From Sphingobacteriaceae bacterium DW12 (GTDB lineage: Bacteria > Bacteroidota > Bacteroidia > Sphingobacteriales > Sphingobacteriaceae), in the NCBI GenBank assembly GCA_000783305.1, contig JROE01000001.1:124001-188000 (forward strand): a DNA stretch of 64,000 bases, given 5' to 3'. Every line of letters begins with the position of its first letter. Position 1 is the first letter of the stretch. The notes under the pieces are model-generated. The model worked only from the letters and a program-made list of their open reading frames with translations. It ran no database searches and was not told the origin of the DNA. Positions 1-9,148 of the stretch are shown piece by piece. A program made the translations under genes and the position numbers.

Positions 1-2142
1 CGGTTCGGATGCACCATTCACAGTCTGCACCACTTGCCCGACTTGATCGGCGAGCATTGCCAGTGTGTCGATATTCTCGCCAAAAATTTTAATGGCCACA
101 TCTTGCCTTACACCCGTCATTAGTTCATTGAAGCGCATTTGTATAGGTTGGGATGCTTCAAAAAATGTTCCTGGGATAACAGCCAAGGAGTCCATCATAC
201 GATCAGCAAGCCCCTTATAGGTATCACCATTTATCCATTCCTTCATAGGTTTGAGTGTGACAATCAGGTCGGTGGCTTCTGGGGGCATGGGGTCTGTAGG
301 TATTTCTGCACTCCCCGTTTTACCCACCACTGTTTTCACCTCTGGGAATTTTTTAAGAATACGTGCCGCCTCCATTGAAGTCTCCACACTCTGTGACAGC
401 GATGTTCCCTGTGGCAGGATACAATGGAATGCGTAGTCTCCCTCCTGAAGTTGCGGAATGAATTCACTCCCCATACGAGAGAAGAGAAAACCGGAAAAGG
501 TAAACAACAATGCCGATGCGATAACTAATGACTTACGGTAGTAAACCGCTTTCTTGATCCAAGGTTGATACCAACCCTGCAGTTTAGCCATTAACCTATC
601 CGCAAATGTAGTCTTGGTATGTGGTTTCTTAGACAAAAATAAAGCACTCATCATCGGGATGTAGGTCAAGGACAGCAACAATGCTCCTATGATAGCAAAA
701 CTAACCGTTTGCGCCATAGGCTTAAACATTTTGCCTTCAATCCCTACTAATGTCAGTATAGGAATGTAGACAATCAAAATGATGATTTCTCCAAATGCCG
801 CGCTATTTCTAATTTTAGAGGATGATTGGTATACTTCCTCATCCATCTCTGATTGAGTTAGCGGCACTTGAGACTTGCGGAGGCCTAAATGGTGCATCGT
901 CGCCTCCACGATAATCAATGAGCCATCTACGATTAGACCAAAGTCAATGGCCCCCAAACTCATTAAATTAGCGCTCACTCCAAATACTCGCATCATACCA
1001 AGGGCAAAAAGCATAGACAGCGGTATGGCAGATGCCACTATTAGCCCCGCCCTAAAGTTGCCCAAGAAAATGATTAAAACAAAAATCACGATCAGTGCAC
1101 CCTCTATAAGATTTTTTTGAACGGTGCTAATGGCTCTATTTACCAGTTCAGTACGATCGGCAAATGCCTCTACAACTACATCTGAAGGAAGTGACTTTTC
1201 TATAACTTTGAGTTTTTCCTTCACGGCTGCAACCACCTCTGCACTATTCTCGCCCTTGAGCATCATCACCATCCCTCCCACGGCCTCTTTCTCTCCATTA
1301 TAGGTCAATGCGCCATATCGTACAGCAGATCCCTCTCGAATTGTTGCGACATCCCTGACATAGATAGGAGTACCATTGCGCTTGCCAATAGCAATATTCT
1401 TGATATCATCCATATTGGAGATGAGTCCCACCCCACGTATGAAATAGGCATTGGGCTTTTTATCTATATACGCTCCTCCGGTATTTTGGTTATTTTCCGC
1501 TAACGCGTTAAACACATCATTGATGCCAAGCCCCATAGACCTAAGCTGATAAGGATTAATGGCGACTTCATATTGTTTGAGATTTCCTCCAAAGCTATTA
1601 ACTTCAGCTACCCCTGGCGTACCGTAGAGTTGTCTGGCGACTACCCAGTCCTGCAATGTCCGAAGGTCGGATGGGCTATACTTATTTTCCGAACCTTTTG
1701 TAGGGTGAAGTACATATTGATATATTTCTCCTAGTCCAGTGCTTATTGGAGCCAATTCAGGCTTGCCCATTCCCTCCGGAATATTCTCTTCTGCCTCTTT
1801 AAGTTTTTCATTGATCAGCTGCCGGGCAAAGTAAATATCTACATCATCGTCAAATACCGCTGTGACCACAGATAGTCCAAAGCGCGATATGGACCTCAGT
1901 TCGATGAGATTGGGGATATTTGTTAGTTTTTGTTCAATAGGAAAGGATACGAATTGCTCTACCTCTTGTGTAGCAAGTGATGGTGAGCTCGTAATGATTT
2001 GAACTTGATTATTGGTAATATCAGGATTGGCATCTATAGGGATGCGCATGGCACTCCATACCCCCCATATAATAAGCGCTACAGTGAGTAGTCCGATTAT
2101 AATCTTGTTACGGATACTAAATCGAATAATAGCATTCAACAT
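1..2142 (-). CDS. CzcA/CusA-type heavy-metal efflux RND pump, 3' part outside window
   Basis: Inner-membrane proton-driven pump of the HME-RND family, which with a periplasmic adaptor and an outer-membrane channel exports metal cations such as Cu, Ag, Co, Zn or Cd. The 714 visible residues start at MLNAIIRFSIRNK, with a first membrane helix at about 12-32, a long periplasmic porter region, then helices from about 340. The family's proton-relay motif GAIDFGLIVDGSLIIVE places D400, D406 and E413 in the fourth helix. The family is about 1030-1050 residues, so roughly the last third, including the second periplasmic half, is missing here. It lies downstream of a DUF6660 gene on the same strand, an arrangement common for metal-efflux operons in Bacteroidota. 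The metal is not readable from this part. Confidence 0.95.
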   Translation of the reverse strand, partial: MLNAIIRFSIRNKIIIGLLTVALIIWGVWSAMRIPIDANPDITNNQVQIITSSPSLATQEVEQFVSFPIEQKLTNIPNLIELRSISRFGLSVVTAVFDDDVDIYFARQLINEKLKEAEENIPEGMGKPELAPISTGLGEIYQYVLHPTKGSENKYSPSDLRTLQDWVVARQLYGTPGVAEVNSFGGNLKQYEVAINPYQLRSMGLGINDVFNALAENNQNTGGAYIDKKPNAYFIRGVGLISNMDDIKNIAIGKRNGTPIYVRDVATIREGSAVRYGALTYNGEKEAVGGMVMMLKGENSAEVVAAVKEKLKVIEKSLPSDVVVEAFADRTELVNRAISTVQKNLIEGALIVIFVLIIFLGNFRAGLIVASAIPLSMLFALGMMRVFGVSANLMSLGAIDFGLIVDGSLIIVEATMHHLGLRKSQVPLTQSEMDEEVYQSSSKIRNSAAFGEIIILIVYIPILTLVGIEGKMFKPMAQTVSFAIIGALLLSLTYIPMMSALFLSKKPHTKTTFADRLMAKLQGWYQPWIKKAVYYRKSLVIASALLFTFSGFLFSRMGSEFIPQLQEGDYAFHCILPQGTSLSQSVETSMEAARILKKFPEVKTVVGKTGSAEIPTDPMPPEATDLIVTLKPMKEWINGDTYKGLADRMMDSLAVIPGTFFEASQPIQMRFNELMTGVRQDVAIKIFGENIDTLAMLADQVGQVVQTVNGASEP

Positions 2143-2243
2143 ATAATAACATTATTAATTGATGATCACTTACCCGTGAGTAAGTTAGAATTAAAAAAGC
2201 ATATCCACAAGATTTAGAACATGGGGATACACGCAACTATTGA

Positions 2244-2582
2244 TCATGCTATCTTGGGTGGTTGCCAGATGTTGAAGTAAGTGTCCAGAAAGGAAAAGCT
2301 ATGATAAGCCAAGGGCTTATCCCGATATATGAGGTGTAATTCAAAAGAAAAATCAAGATGCTCAGCCATATTCATGGCTATGGAACAACAACCGCATACA
2401 CATAGTGGTGAGCAATTATCCTTATGACCATGTTTGTCGGCTTGCTTTGTTCTATTCTCTTCATGGCTATGCATCTGTTCCCTAGCCGTGTGTTGGGTAG
2501 CCGCAACAGCATGATTGTCCTGGCAGGGAACGAGCGTCAGGGCAACAAAATAAAGGGTCAATATGTAAGCAAGTGCTTTCAA
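2244..2582 (-). CDS. Small exported His/Cys-rich protein, DUF6660-like
   Basis: A 112-residue protein with a signal peptide (hydrophobic stretch about 3-20, MKALAYILTLYFVALTLVPC). The mature part is rich in His and Cys: a run with HSHEEN, HGHKDN and CVCGCC at about 65-92 looks made to bind metal. It precedes the efflux pump gene by 101 nt on the same strand and is probably its first operon partner. I match it to the DUF6660 family, found next to CusA/CzcA pumps in Bacteroidota. The function is not established; a periplasmic metal buffer or chaperone is an inference. The Cys near residue 20 could make it a lipoprotein, but the lipobox is poor. Confidence 0.75.
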   Translation of the reverse strand: MKALAYILTLYFVALTLVPCQDNHAVAATQHTAREQMHSHEENRTKQADKHGHKDNCSPLCVCGCCSIAMNMAEHLDFSFELHLIYRDKPLAYHSFSFLDTYFNIWQPPKIA

Positions 2583-2599
2583 TATTCTTGATTTACAGA

Positions 2600-2607
2600 C
2601 AAAAGTA
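2600..2607 (-). promoter_or_regulatory. Bacteroidota -7 box for the DUF6660/metal-efflux operon
   Basis: On the minus strand this reads TACTTTTG, a full match to the Bacteroidota -7 consensus TAnnTTTG, 17 nt before the start codon at 2582. No convincing -33 TTG lies 19-20 bp upstream, so the site is only moderately supported. Confidence 0.45.
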
Positions 2608-2795
2608 ATAAAAAAAATGCAGGCTCATATTGACGATACCTAATATTTATTATATAATTACAGGGGAGCTATCATGCTATTTCCGTTCTCCGATAGTACA
2701 AGCTCTTCAATTAAATCTTAGATTTGTCTTTTCTTGGGTTCCTAGAATAATATCTTCGACCTTGTATATTCGTTATCAACATAAAAGAATCAACT

Positions 2796-3041
2796 ATGAG
2801 AATACTCGCCGAACTACCCCATCCAGATTGCAAAATATCAATCTTCGGAATGAATCAAAAATTTATCATCAAGTTCGAACAAGGCGCACTTGAACAATCC
2901 TATAAGCTTGCTGAAACAGATGTTGTGGGCGGGGTAAATGGGGTTTTTGAAATATTGGATGAGACCTTTATCAACCATGTACTTGCTCAATTTTCATCCA
3001 TGCGCACAGTTTTTATCGAAGCTTATCAAAGACATGAATAA
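2796..3041 (+). CDS. Conserved hypothetical protein, 81 aa
   Basis: An 81-residue protein starting MRILAELPHPDCKISIFGMN with no signal peptide or membrane segment, so presumably cytoplasmic. It has a mixed alpha/beta look and a hydrophilic C-terminus. It is a stand-alone gene ended by the perfect hairpin at 3091-3135, which supports it being real. I recognise the type (small cytoplasmic proteins seen across Sphingobacteriaceae) but know no function. It stands divergent to the metal-efflux operon, which may be coincidence. Confidence 0.6.
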   Translation: MRILAELPHPDCKISIFGMNQKFIIKFEQGALEQSYKLAETDVVGGVNGVFEILDETFINHVLAQFSSMRTVFIEAYQRHE

Positions 3042-3090
3042 ACTATACATATAAAAACCATAATAGATTGAAAACCTTAATGATACAATA

Positions 3091-3135
3091 AATAAGCAAC
3101 GGGTTCCAAATTTAATTTGGAACCCGTTGCTTATT
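3091..3135. terminator. Perfect 22-bp hairpin terminator
   Basis: Two 22-nt arms, perfect complements around the single centre base 3113, with A/T runs at both outer ends so that it could stop transcription from either side. It lies after the 81-aa gene and faces the 3' end of the sirtuin gene. Confidence 0.8.
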
Positions 3136-3273
3136 TGGAATATCTTACAAATACTTAATCTACATTAAAAATAAATATAAATATCATAAAAAGTTAAATT
3201 ACAGTCAATTATGTATTGAAACAGAATTAAATTTGGCAGCAATATTTAGCCAAATAAGTAAAAAAAAACTACT

Positions 3274-3975
3274 TTACCCATTTCCATATTCAAGTAAATA
3301 CTGTACCAAATCAGGCACTCCTTCTGTAGCGGTTTTATCGATTACGATGGTACGAGAAGGCACAGTATACGTTCCGGCACACGGATCGATGATGTATATA
3401 TCACAGGTCTCCTCTATTTCATATACCAAATTGGCTGCAGGATACACTTGCAACGAAGTGCCAATCACTATTAGGATATCCGCTCGCTTTGCCAATCGCA
3501 CAGCATCTACCATAGCAGGGACAGCCTCACCGAACCAAACGATATAAGGTCGAAGCTGCGACCCCTCGCTACATCTTTCGCCCATTTTAATTTCATCACC
3601 TTGAATACGATAGACCAATCTCGGATCTACAGAAGACTGTGCTTTTACGATTTCCCCGTGTAGATGAAGAATTCTCACACTTCCTGCCCGTTCATGTAGG
3701 TCGTCTACATTCTGAGTGATAATGTCTACTTGATATTTTTCTTCCAACAGGACCAAAGCCATATGCGCAGCATTGGGTGTCGCTGCTAGACAAGATTTCC
3801 GTCGTTGATTGTAGAATTCTTGGACCAGTGGGGCGTTTTTCTTCCATGCTTCAGGAGTCGCTACATCCTCCACCCGATGCCCCTCCCAAAGCCCATCATG
3901 GCCACGGAAGGTTTTCAGGCCACTTTCTGCAGATATTCCCGCTCCAGTAAATACGACTATTCTCTTTTTCTCCAT
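3274..3975 (-). CDS. cobB: Sir2-family NAD-dependent protein deacylase (class III, CobB-like)
   Basis: A 233-residue sirtuin that removes acyl groups from lysines using NAD+, giving nicotinamide and O-acyl-ADP-ribose. The NAD-binding motif GAGISAESG is at 11-19, TQNVDDLHERAGS at about 87-99, and the catalytic His is H106 in LHLHGE. Y55 and R58 (FYNQRR) form the Tyr-x-x-Arg pair that in class III sirtuins such as CobB and SIRT5 favours succinyl and malonyl lysine; the specificity is inferred from that pair. The four zinc-binding cysteines of many sirtuins are not evident, as is common in this class. It starts 5 nt after the fucosidase stop on the same strand, so the two are probably co-transcribed. 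Confidence 0.93.
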   Translation of the reverse strand: MEKKRIVVFTGAGISAESGLKTFRGHDGLWEGHRVEDVATPEAWKKNAPLVQEFYNQRRKSCLAATPNAAHMALVLLEEKYQVDIITQNVDDLHERAGSVRILHLHGEIVKAQSSVDPRLVYRIQGDEIKMGERCSEGSQLRPYIVWFGEAVPAMVDAVRLAKRADILIVIGTSLQVYPAANLVYEIEETCDIYIIDPCAGTYTVPSRTIVIDKTATEGVPDLVQYLLEYGNG

Positions 3976-3980
3976 TTCAC

Positions 3981-5816
3981 TTATAGATTGCTTTCTATTG
4001 CCCCTACCTTTTCCCGATAGAGATCGATCGGTTTGTCCAGCAAAACAGCAATTACGGTCATCGCACTATCCATTCTATCATGCGGAACATCTATGTATAC
4101 GATTCCTGGAGTAGCACTCCAGTATAGCTTATTGTAAATGTCGTGCCCGATCATTGATCCTTCGCCAACCACCCGAATTCGAGCAATTGCATTTTTCAAT
4201 CCCTTGATTGCAATCGGGCCACTCGGTGTTCCTTCTACAAATAGATACAAGGTCTGTTTGTCCTTTGAAAGGGCGCTCATTCCAGCATAATGGCCTTCTG
4301 GGGTACCTGCCCCCGTTTGATACAAAGATTCCGCATGCTTGCTGATCCAGCTTACCATTTTTGGGTTCGCTTTTTCCTGGCCCGGTAACTTCATATCCAT
4401 ACCATCAGCCGTCAACCCTGCATGATCAAGTAGATTATTTCCTCCATATAGATTTTGGACAAGCTGATAAATCGCAGTTTCCGTATTCGGATTATTGAGG
4501 ACCGTTGCCAAGGTTGTATTCTGGGACTCCGGTTTGTTCACCTGCACCCGTTGATCAAAAGTCAAAGCCACAACTGTTACCGTTGGGTCGAACGCTGCAT
4601 TTTTCAGGTCAATAGCCACTGTCTTGTTTTCTTGTTTAAAAGTCAGCTTAGTATTCTGCTGTCCAACAATACGCGCCGTTTTGACCTTAGATTCGATTCC
4701 ATGGAGCAGTACCTGCGCTTTAGTTTCATCTAAGTAGAGATAGAGCGTTTTGCCATCCTTAGAAAGTGCTGATTTACCATAGAAATTATCAAATGGAATA
4801 CCCGTACGTGTGCCATATATGGCCTCTTTGTGGATAGAAGTCCATCTTCCCAATTCCCTCAATATAGCCACTTGCTCCTCAGGTATGGTTCCATCTTCTT
4901 TAGGTCCTATATCCAAAAGCAGGTTCCCTCCCATGCTGATACAATCCACTAGGGTGCGCACAATCATATTAGGCGTTTTATAGTGCCTATCAAATGCTTG
5001 ATAGCCCCATGAGTCATTCATCGTATAGCAGAGTTCCCAAAAGCGGGCATGAGGCTTGATTACAGGGATACCTTGCTCCGGTGTGTCATAGTCCCCGTGA
5101 TTGTTCAGTCGCGAATTGATGATAATATTCGGATTATAACTCCTCAAGTTCGCCAACGTCTGTTCAGCCTTCCATTCAGATGAATTGTGCTCCCAGTCCC
5201 CGTCAAACCAGATTAAATCTGGTCGATACTTTTTGGAAAGTTCATTAAGTTGCGTTTGATAATATCTTACATAATTTTCCCAGCGCTTAGGGTCTTCTGC
5301 CAATGTATAGCGTTTCTTTGTACGCGTATTCACATCATAATCGGGATGGCTCCAGTCCGGTAGTGAGTAGTATAAGCCAGTCTTTAGACTTGTCTTTTGG
5401 ATAGCCTTGACAAATGGATCAAGAACATCCCTTTGCGCCTTTGCGTGTAATTTTGTTGTAATCGCCTTATCAGCTTTGCTGTCCCAAAGAGATACGCCAT
5501 CGTGGTGTTTGGTCGTAATTACCGTATACTTGGCCCCCGAGCCTTCAATCAATTTAGCCCACTCCTCTGGGTTATACTTCGAAGCGGTAAACCCATTTAG
5601 CTGCTTCATATAATTTTCATGATTGATATAATTATTGAAAAAAGCCCAAGACTCCGAAATCCCCTGTACCGAGTAGATCCCCCAATGTATAAAAATACCC
5701 AGCTTTGCATCCTCAAACCACTCCATTTTCGCGTTTGTTTCTGTAGGCTTCTGCGCGACCGCATTAAAGTTGAAAGCAGCAGCCATCAACACTGCAATAA
5801 TTGTTTTTCTCTTCAT
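3981..5816 (-). CDS. GH29 alpha-L-fucosidase, exported
   Basis: A 611-residue glycoside hydrolase of family 29 that cleaves terminal alpha-L-fucose from glycans. I chose the start at 5816 because it begins a clean signal peptide (MKRKTIIAVLMAAAFNFNAVAQ); the longer in-frame start at 5870 would add 18 unlikely residues. Family hallmarks are FHWG-type FIHWGIYSV, TTKHHDGVSLW and WFDGDWEHN, where D205 is the expected nucleophile. After the catalytic barrel the C-terminal part (about 370-611) has two similar beta-rich blocks, each with an SALSKD sequence followed by YLY or YLF, suggesting a duplicated accessory domain. It is first in an operon with the sirtuin gene. Location: periplasm or cell surface. 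Confidence 0.93.
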   Translation of the reverse strand: MKRKTIIAVLMAAAFNFNAVAQKPTETNAKMEWFEDAKLGIFIHWGIYSVQGISESWAFFNNYINHENYMKQLNGFTASKYNPEEWAKLIEGSGAKYTVITTKHHDGVSLWDSKADKAITTKLHAKAQRDVLDPFVKAIQKTSLKTGLYYSLPDWSHPDYDVNTRTKKRYTLAEDPKRWENYVRYYQTQLNELSKKYRPDLIWFDGDWEHNSSEWKAEQTLANLRSYNPNIIINSRLNNHGDYDTPEQGIPVIKPHARFWELCYTMNDSWGYQAFDRHYKTPNMIVRTLVDCISMGGNLLLDIGPKEDGTIPEEQVAILRELGRWTSIHKEAIYGTRTGIPFDNFYGKSALSKDGKTLYLYLDETKAQVLLHGIESKVKTARIVGQQNTKLTFKQENKTVAIDLKNAAFDPTVTVVALTFDQRVQVNKPESQNTTLATVLNNPNTETAIYQLVQNLYGGNNLLDHAGLTADGMDMKLPGQEKANPKMVSWISKHAESLYQTGAGTPEGHYAGMSALSKDKQTLYLFVEGTPSGPIAIKGLKNAIARIRVVGEGSMIGHDIYNKLYWSATPGIVYIDVPHDRMDSAMTVIAVLLDKPIDLYREKVGAIESNL

Positions 5817-5925
5817 GAAAAGACCTAAATTAATGAGACTTATAAATGTCGAAAAATAACACAAATCCATGGTTTTTCAAACTTAAATCATGGATTTTGA
5901 TGGATTAGAATTAACTTTGTTACCA

Positions 5926-6423
5926 ATGATTGAATTATTTACGGACGGCGCATCCAGCGGAAATCCTGGACCAGGTGGTTATGGAACTATCTTAAGAACA
6001 CGCTATAATGGTGACAATGAAGCTTTCAAAGGCAAACTGATTGAGAAGACATTTTCTGAAGGCTTCCGAAAAACGACCAATAATCGTATGGAACTAATGG
6101 CAGTTATCATTGGCCTTGAGGCCCTCAAAAGTCCAGGACAACAAGTAACGGTCTATTCCGATTCTAAATACGTTATTGATGCTATAGATAAAAAATGGGT
6201 TTTTGGCTGGATTCAAAAAGGATTTCAAGGCAAGAAAAATAAAGACTTATGGATGCGCCTCATAAAGAGCTATAAACTACATCAAGTTAGGCTTGTTTGG
6301 GTCAAAGGTCATGCAGGGCATCCCGAGAATGAACGATGCGACCAATTGGCTGTAGCTGCTTCCAAAGATAAAGCCAACTGGAAAATAGACGCTGTTTTTG
6401 AACAAGAGGATAGCAACAAGTAG
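5926..6423 (+). CDS. rnhA: Ribonuclease HI
   Basis: A 165-residue RNase H that degrades RNA in RNA-DNA hybrids. The start at 5926 (MIELFTDGASSGNPGPGGYG) is preferred over the in-frame ATG at 5890: it gives the family's usual N-terminus, and a TAACTTTG sequence fitting the -7 box (5912-5919) lies just upstream, which would make the longer start untranscribed. Active-site carboxylates fit D8 in FTDGAS, the Glu in NNRMELMAVI, the Asp in VYSDSKYV and the late Asp in NERCDQLA; VKGHAGHPENE is the usual His loop. It converges with trxB on a shared hairpin. Confidence 0.95.
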   Translation: MIELFTDGASSGNPGPGGYGTILRTRYNGDNEAFKGKLIEKTFSEGFRKTTNNRMELMAVIIGLEALKSPGQQVTVYSDSKYVIDAIDKKWVFGWIQKGFQGKKNKDLWMRLIKSYKLHQVRLVWVKGHAGHPENERCDQLAVAASKDKANWKIDAVFEQEDSNK

Positions 6424-6448
6424 AGAGACTGTCGCTACCGTACAATAA

Positions 6449-6487
6449 AAATATCCGCCGCATAATCAATGTATGCGGCGGATATTT
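6449..6487. terminator. Bidirectional hairpin between rnhA and trxB
   Basis: Perfect 16-bp arms (6449-6464 and 6472-6487) with a 7-nt loop and A/T runs on both sides, between two convergent genes. Confidence 0.85.
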
Positions 6488-6507
6488 ATTTCCAAAACGA
6501 GCTTAAT

Positions 6508-7461
6508 TTAAACTGCGATATCTTCTTTTGCAGCCAAATAGCGCTCCGCTTCTAAAGCTGCCATACAGCCCGTTCCTGCAGCAGTGATTGCTTGACGATA
6601 CACATGATCCTGCACGTCTCCACAAGCAAATACTCCTGGTATGTTCGTCTGTGTACTATCTGCCTTCGTGATTAAATATCCTGTTTCATCCATTTCCAAT
6701 ACACCTGCAAACAGTTCCGTATTCGGTTTGTGACCTATTGCTACAAAAAATCCATCGATAGCAATATCTTTTGTTTCTTGGGTCTGATTATTGACTACTT
6801 TCACGCCCGTCACCACTTGTCCGTCACCCAGCACTTCGATAGCTTCCGTATTATAATGAATCTCAATATTAGGAGTATTCAACACCCTGTGCACCATTGC
6901 TTTAGATGCGCGAAACTCATCACGTCTCACCAACATATGCACCTTCGATGCCAATTTAGCTAAGTACGTCGCCTCTTCTGCGGCCGTATCACCTGCTCCT
7001 ACGATAGCAACATCTCTATTCTTAAAGAAAAATCCATCACATACCGCACATGCCGATACCCCAAAGCCATTATATTTTTGCTCACTTTCCAACCCTAAGT
7101 ATTTCGCTGTCGCACCTGTCGCTATGATGACCGTATCTGCCGTTACGATTGTAGACCCGTCTATTTCGACTTGATGTACATCTCCCGAAAAATCAACTTT
7201 GGTCACATATCCAAATCGTACCTGCGTACCAAATCGTTCGGCTTGCCCCTTAAGATCCTCCATCATTTCTGGTCCCAATATACCTTTAGGATAACCCGGA
7301 AAATTGTCGACATCCGTAGTCTGCGTGAGCTGTCCACCGGGGACGATACCTGTATAGACCACAGGGTTCAAATCAGCTCTAGCGGCATAGATGGCAGCCG
7401 TATATCCAGCAGGCCCAGAGCCTATGATTAAACATTTGATATGTTCTCTATCTTGTGACAT
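6508..7461 (-). CDS. trxB: Thioredoxin-disulfide reductase
   Basis: A 317-residue flavoenzyme that passes electrons from NADPH to thioredoxin. It has the FAD-binding GSGPAGYTAAIYAARA at about 13-28, the redox pair in CAVCDG at about 138-143 (CAVC where E. coli has CATC), the NADPH motif GAGDTAAEEA at about 156-165 and the closing FAD motif GVFACGDVQD. Length and order of domains are those of the low-molecular-weight reductase. It lies 43 nt after the exonuclease gene on the same strand and may be co-transcribed. Confidence 0.96.
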   Translation of the reverse strand: MSQDREHIKCLIIGSGPAGYTAAIYAARADLNPVVYTGIVPGGQLTQTTDVDNFPGYPKGILGPEMMEDLKGQAERFGTQVRFGYVTKVDFSGDVHQVEIDGSTIVTADTVIIATGATAKYLGLESEQKYNGFGVSACAVCDGFFFKNRDVAIVGAGDTAAEEATYLAKLASKVHMLVRRDEFRASKAMVHRVLNTPNIEIHYNTEAIEVLGDGQVVTGVKVVNNQTQETKDIAIDGFFVAIGHKPNTELFAGVLEMDETGYLITKADSTQTNIPGVFACGDVQDHVYRQAITAAGTGCMAALEAERYLAAKEDIAV

Positions 7462-7504
7462 ATAGTATTAAATAATTGATAATTATATGGTTTGTGTTAG
7501 TTCT

Positions 7505-8455
7505 CTATTTACCAAACTTACTTTGAAGATCTTTCAGCATGTCCGTTGTAATTGCCTTTGGTTTTTCCGGTTTCTGTTGCTGAAAGTCTTTTTTCACCTG
7601 CTTCTTTTCCGCTGGAGTTGAAGTGGATTTGATGGGTTGAGCCGCTTTCTTTTTACTCCGAAATCTAGTCCAGATATTTTCAAGGCATTTCTTCGTGTAT
7701 AGCGGGAAGTCACCTTGTATCATCCACGAGTAATAGCTCGGTTCTATCTCAAAGACATCCTCCACCGCGCGCCCTTTGTGTTTTCCAAAGCTGAAAACCT
7801 CAATACCCTCTTCGTTGAAAACAAGTCTTCCTGCAAAATCTACGGGCTTACTCAGATTGGTAAATTGATGCAACGCCTCTACGTCATTGACGACAGGTGT
7901 CGATTTATTTCCATGTTTGTCTTCAAATGTGCTACCTTCATAGCGACTTAGCTGCGCCTTCAACACTTCATAAGTCGCGCGTACATCCGCTTCCGCATTG
8001 TGTGCATTCTCCAAACTTTGGTCACAGTAAAAACGATACGCCGCTTTAAGTGTGCGCTGTTCCATTTGATGGAAAATATTCTGTACATCCACAAAATTCC
8101 GACCTTCTAATGAAAAATCTACCCCTGCCCTAAGAAATTCTTCCATTAGCATAGGGACATCAAATTTATTAGAATTGTACCCTGCCAAATCAGCATCTCC
8201 GATAAAAGTAGCCACTTGAACTGCTAACTCTTTGAAAAAAGGAAGGTCTTTTACATCTTCATCATAGATTCCGTGAAACATGGAAGACTCCGCAGGAATA
8301 GCCATCCCAGGGTTGACGCGAAGTGTCAGCACATCCTCCTTTCCGTCAGGCATGATCTTCAAGATTGATATTTCGACGATTCGGTCCAATGGGATATTGA
8401 CACCAGTGGTTTCCAAATCGAAAAATGCAAGTGGTCTTTTTAATTTCAGTTCCAT
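7505..8455 (-). CDS. DnaQ-like 3'-5' exonuclease (DEDD family)
   Basis: A 316-residue protein whose first 180 residues form a DEDDh exonuclease like the proofreading epsilon subunit: FFDLETTG (first Asp and Glu), NSNKFDVPML, and HNAEADVRAT with the catalytic His and last Asp. I placed the start at 8455 (MELKLKRPLAFFDLETTG); the in-frame 8488 start adds a basic stretch not usual in the family. The middle (FGKHKGRAVEDVFE, then YYSWMI) matches the putative quorum-sensing-regulated / exodeoxyribonuclease X C-terminal-type fold seen in such proteins. The last 60 residues are Lys- and Gln-rich and probably disordered. A repair or proofreading role is inferred. Confidence 0.88.
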   Translation of the reverse strand: MELKLKRPLAFFDLETTGVNIPLDRIVEISILKIMPDGKEDVLTLRVNPGMAIPAESSMFHGIYDEDVKDLPFFKELAVQVATFIGDADLAGYNSNKFDVPMLMEEFLRAGVDFSLEGRNFVDVQNIFHQMEQRTLKAAYRFYCDQSLENAHNAEADVRATYEVLKAQLSRYEGSTFEDKHGNKSTPVVNDVEALHQFTNLSKPVDFAGRLVFNEEGIEVFSFGKHKGRAVEDVFEIEPSYYSWMIQGDFPLYTKKCLENIWTRFRSKKKAAQPIKSTSTPAEKKQVKKDFQQQKPEKPKAITTDMLKDLQSKFGK

Positions 8456-8683
8456 GAATTGCTGTTTTTGTCGCTTACTATTTTTCAAAAGTACGCAGTA
8501 AAAGTTTCAAATATGGCATTATCCTGCGAGAATGACAATAGCATTATAAATTAGTTACAAATTTAAGGAAGATGTTCTATTTTACGAACTTCACCTCATA
8601 TTTGAGTCATCAATTTAAATATCTTTTTTTTACATTTTTATCGATAGCCTCGCATCTTTAGCCTGCCTATTAGTAATAAAAAA

Positions 8684-8709
8684 CGCCTCACAAATGAATT
8701 GCTGAGGCG
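8684..8709 (-). terminator. Hairpin terminator after the pyrE-SRPBCC operon
   Basis: Read on the minus strand, a 7-bp GC-rich stem (arms 8684-8690 and 8703-8709) is followed by six T, about 25 nt past the stop of the SRPBCC gene. Confidence 0.75.
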
Positions 8710-8734
8710 CCTTTTCTAAATATACAAAGGGATT

Positions 8735-9133
8735 TTATCCCAGTATTTCTTTCAATTTATTGACTTGATATTCGGCAAGCTTTTGAAGCGGTCCCGAAGC
8801 AAGCATTTTCATCATCATATTCAAGTCTGCTTCAATGACAAAGTCAGCTTTAGTAGTGGTATCCGAAATCGGGGTTAGCTTCCAGCGCAGCGTCAAGTCA
8901 AAAGGTGCCTTCTCACTAGGAGATGCCACAATTTCCTCATTCTCGATTCGCTCATCTATCTTAAGAGCCAGCTTTGCCATATTTTGAATCGTGAATCGAG
9001 CCTCGTCATTGGTCGAAGACCAATTGTAAATATTCTCCGGCATCAATTGTTCATGATTATTAAAATCTGTCAAAAATTGGTACACCTCTTTTACAGACCT
9101 ACCGATTTCTTTATTGCTTTGGATGACTGTCAT
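8735..9133 (-). CDS. SRPBCC (START/Bet v 1-like) family protein
   Basis: A 132-residue protein of the SRPBCC superfamily, whose members bind hydrophobic ligands in a deep cavity. The opening VIQSNKEIGRSVKEVYQFLTDFNNHEQLMP is typical (start helix between two strands), and the end has the long C-terminal helix. No ligand can be read. It follows pyrE by 15 nt on the same strand and is probably its operon partner; this pairing does not by itself suggest a role in pyrimidine synthesis. Confidence 0.82.
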   Translation of the reverse strand: MTVIQSNKEIGRSVKEVYQFLTDFNNHEQLMPENIYNWSSTNDEARFTIQNMAKLALKIDERIENEEIVASPSEKAPFDLTLRWKLTPISDTTTKADFVIEADLNMMMKMLASGPLQKLAEYQVNKLKEILG

Positions 9134-9148
9134 ATCTTGTCAAATATG

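Noticed and set aside
139..1120. Small plus-strand frames opposite the efflux pump gene
   Set aside because: They are antisense shadows of a clear RND coding region with all its motifs.
5817..5870. N-terminal extension of the fucosidase (start at 5870)
   Set aside because: It would bury the signal peptide behind 18 residues without family support.
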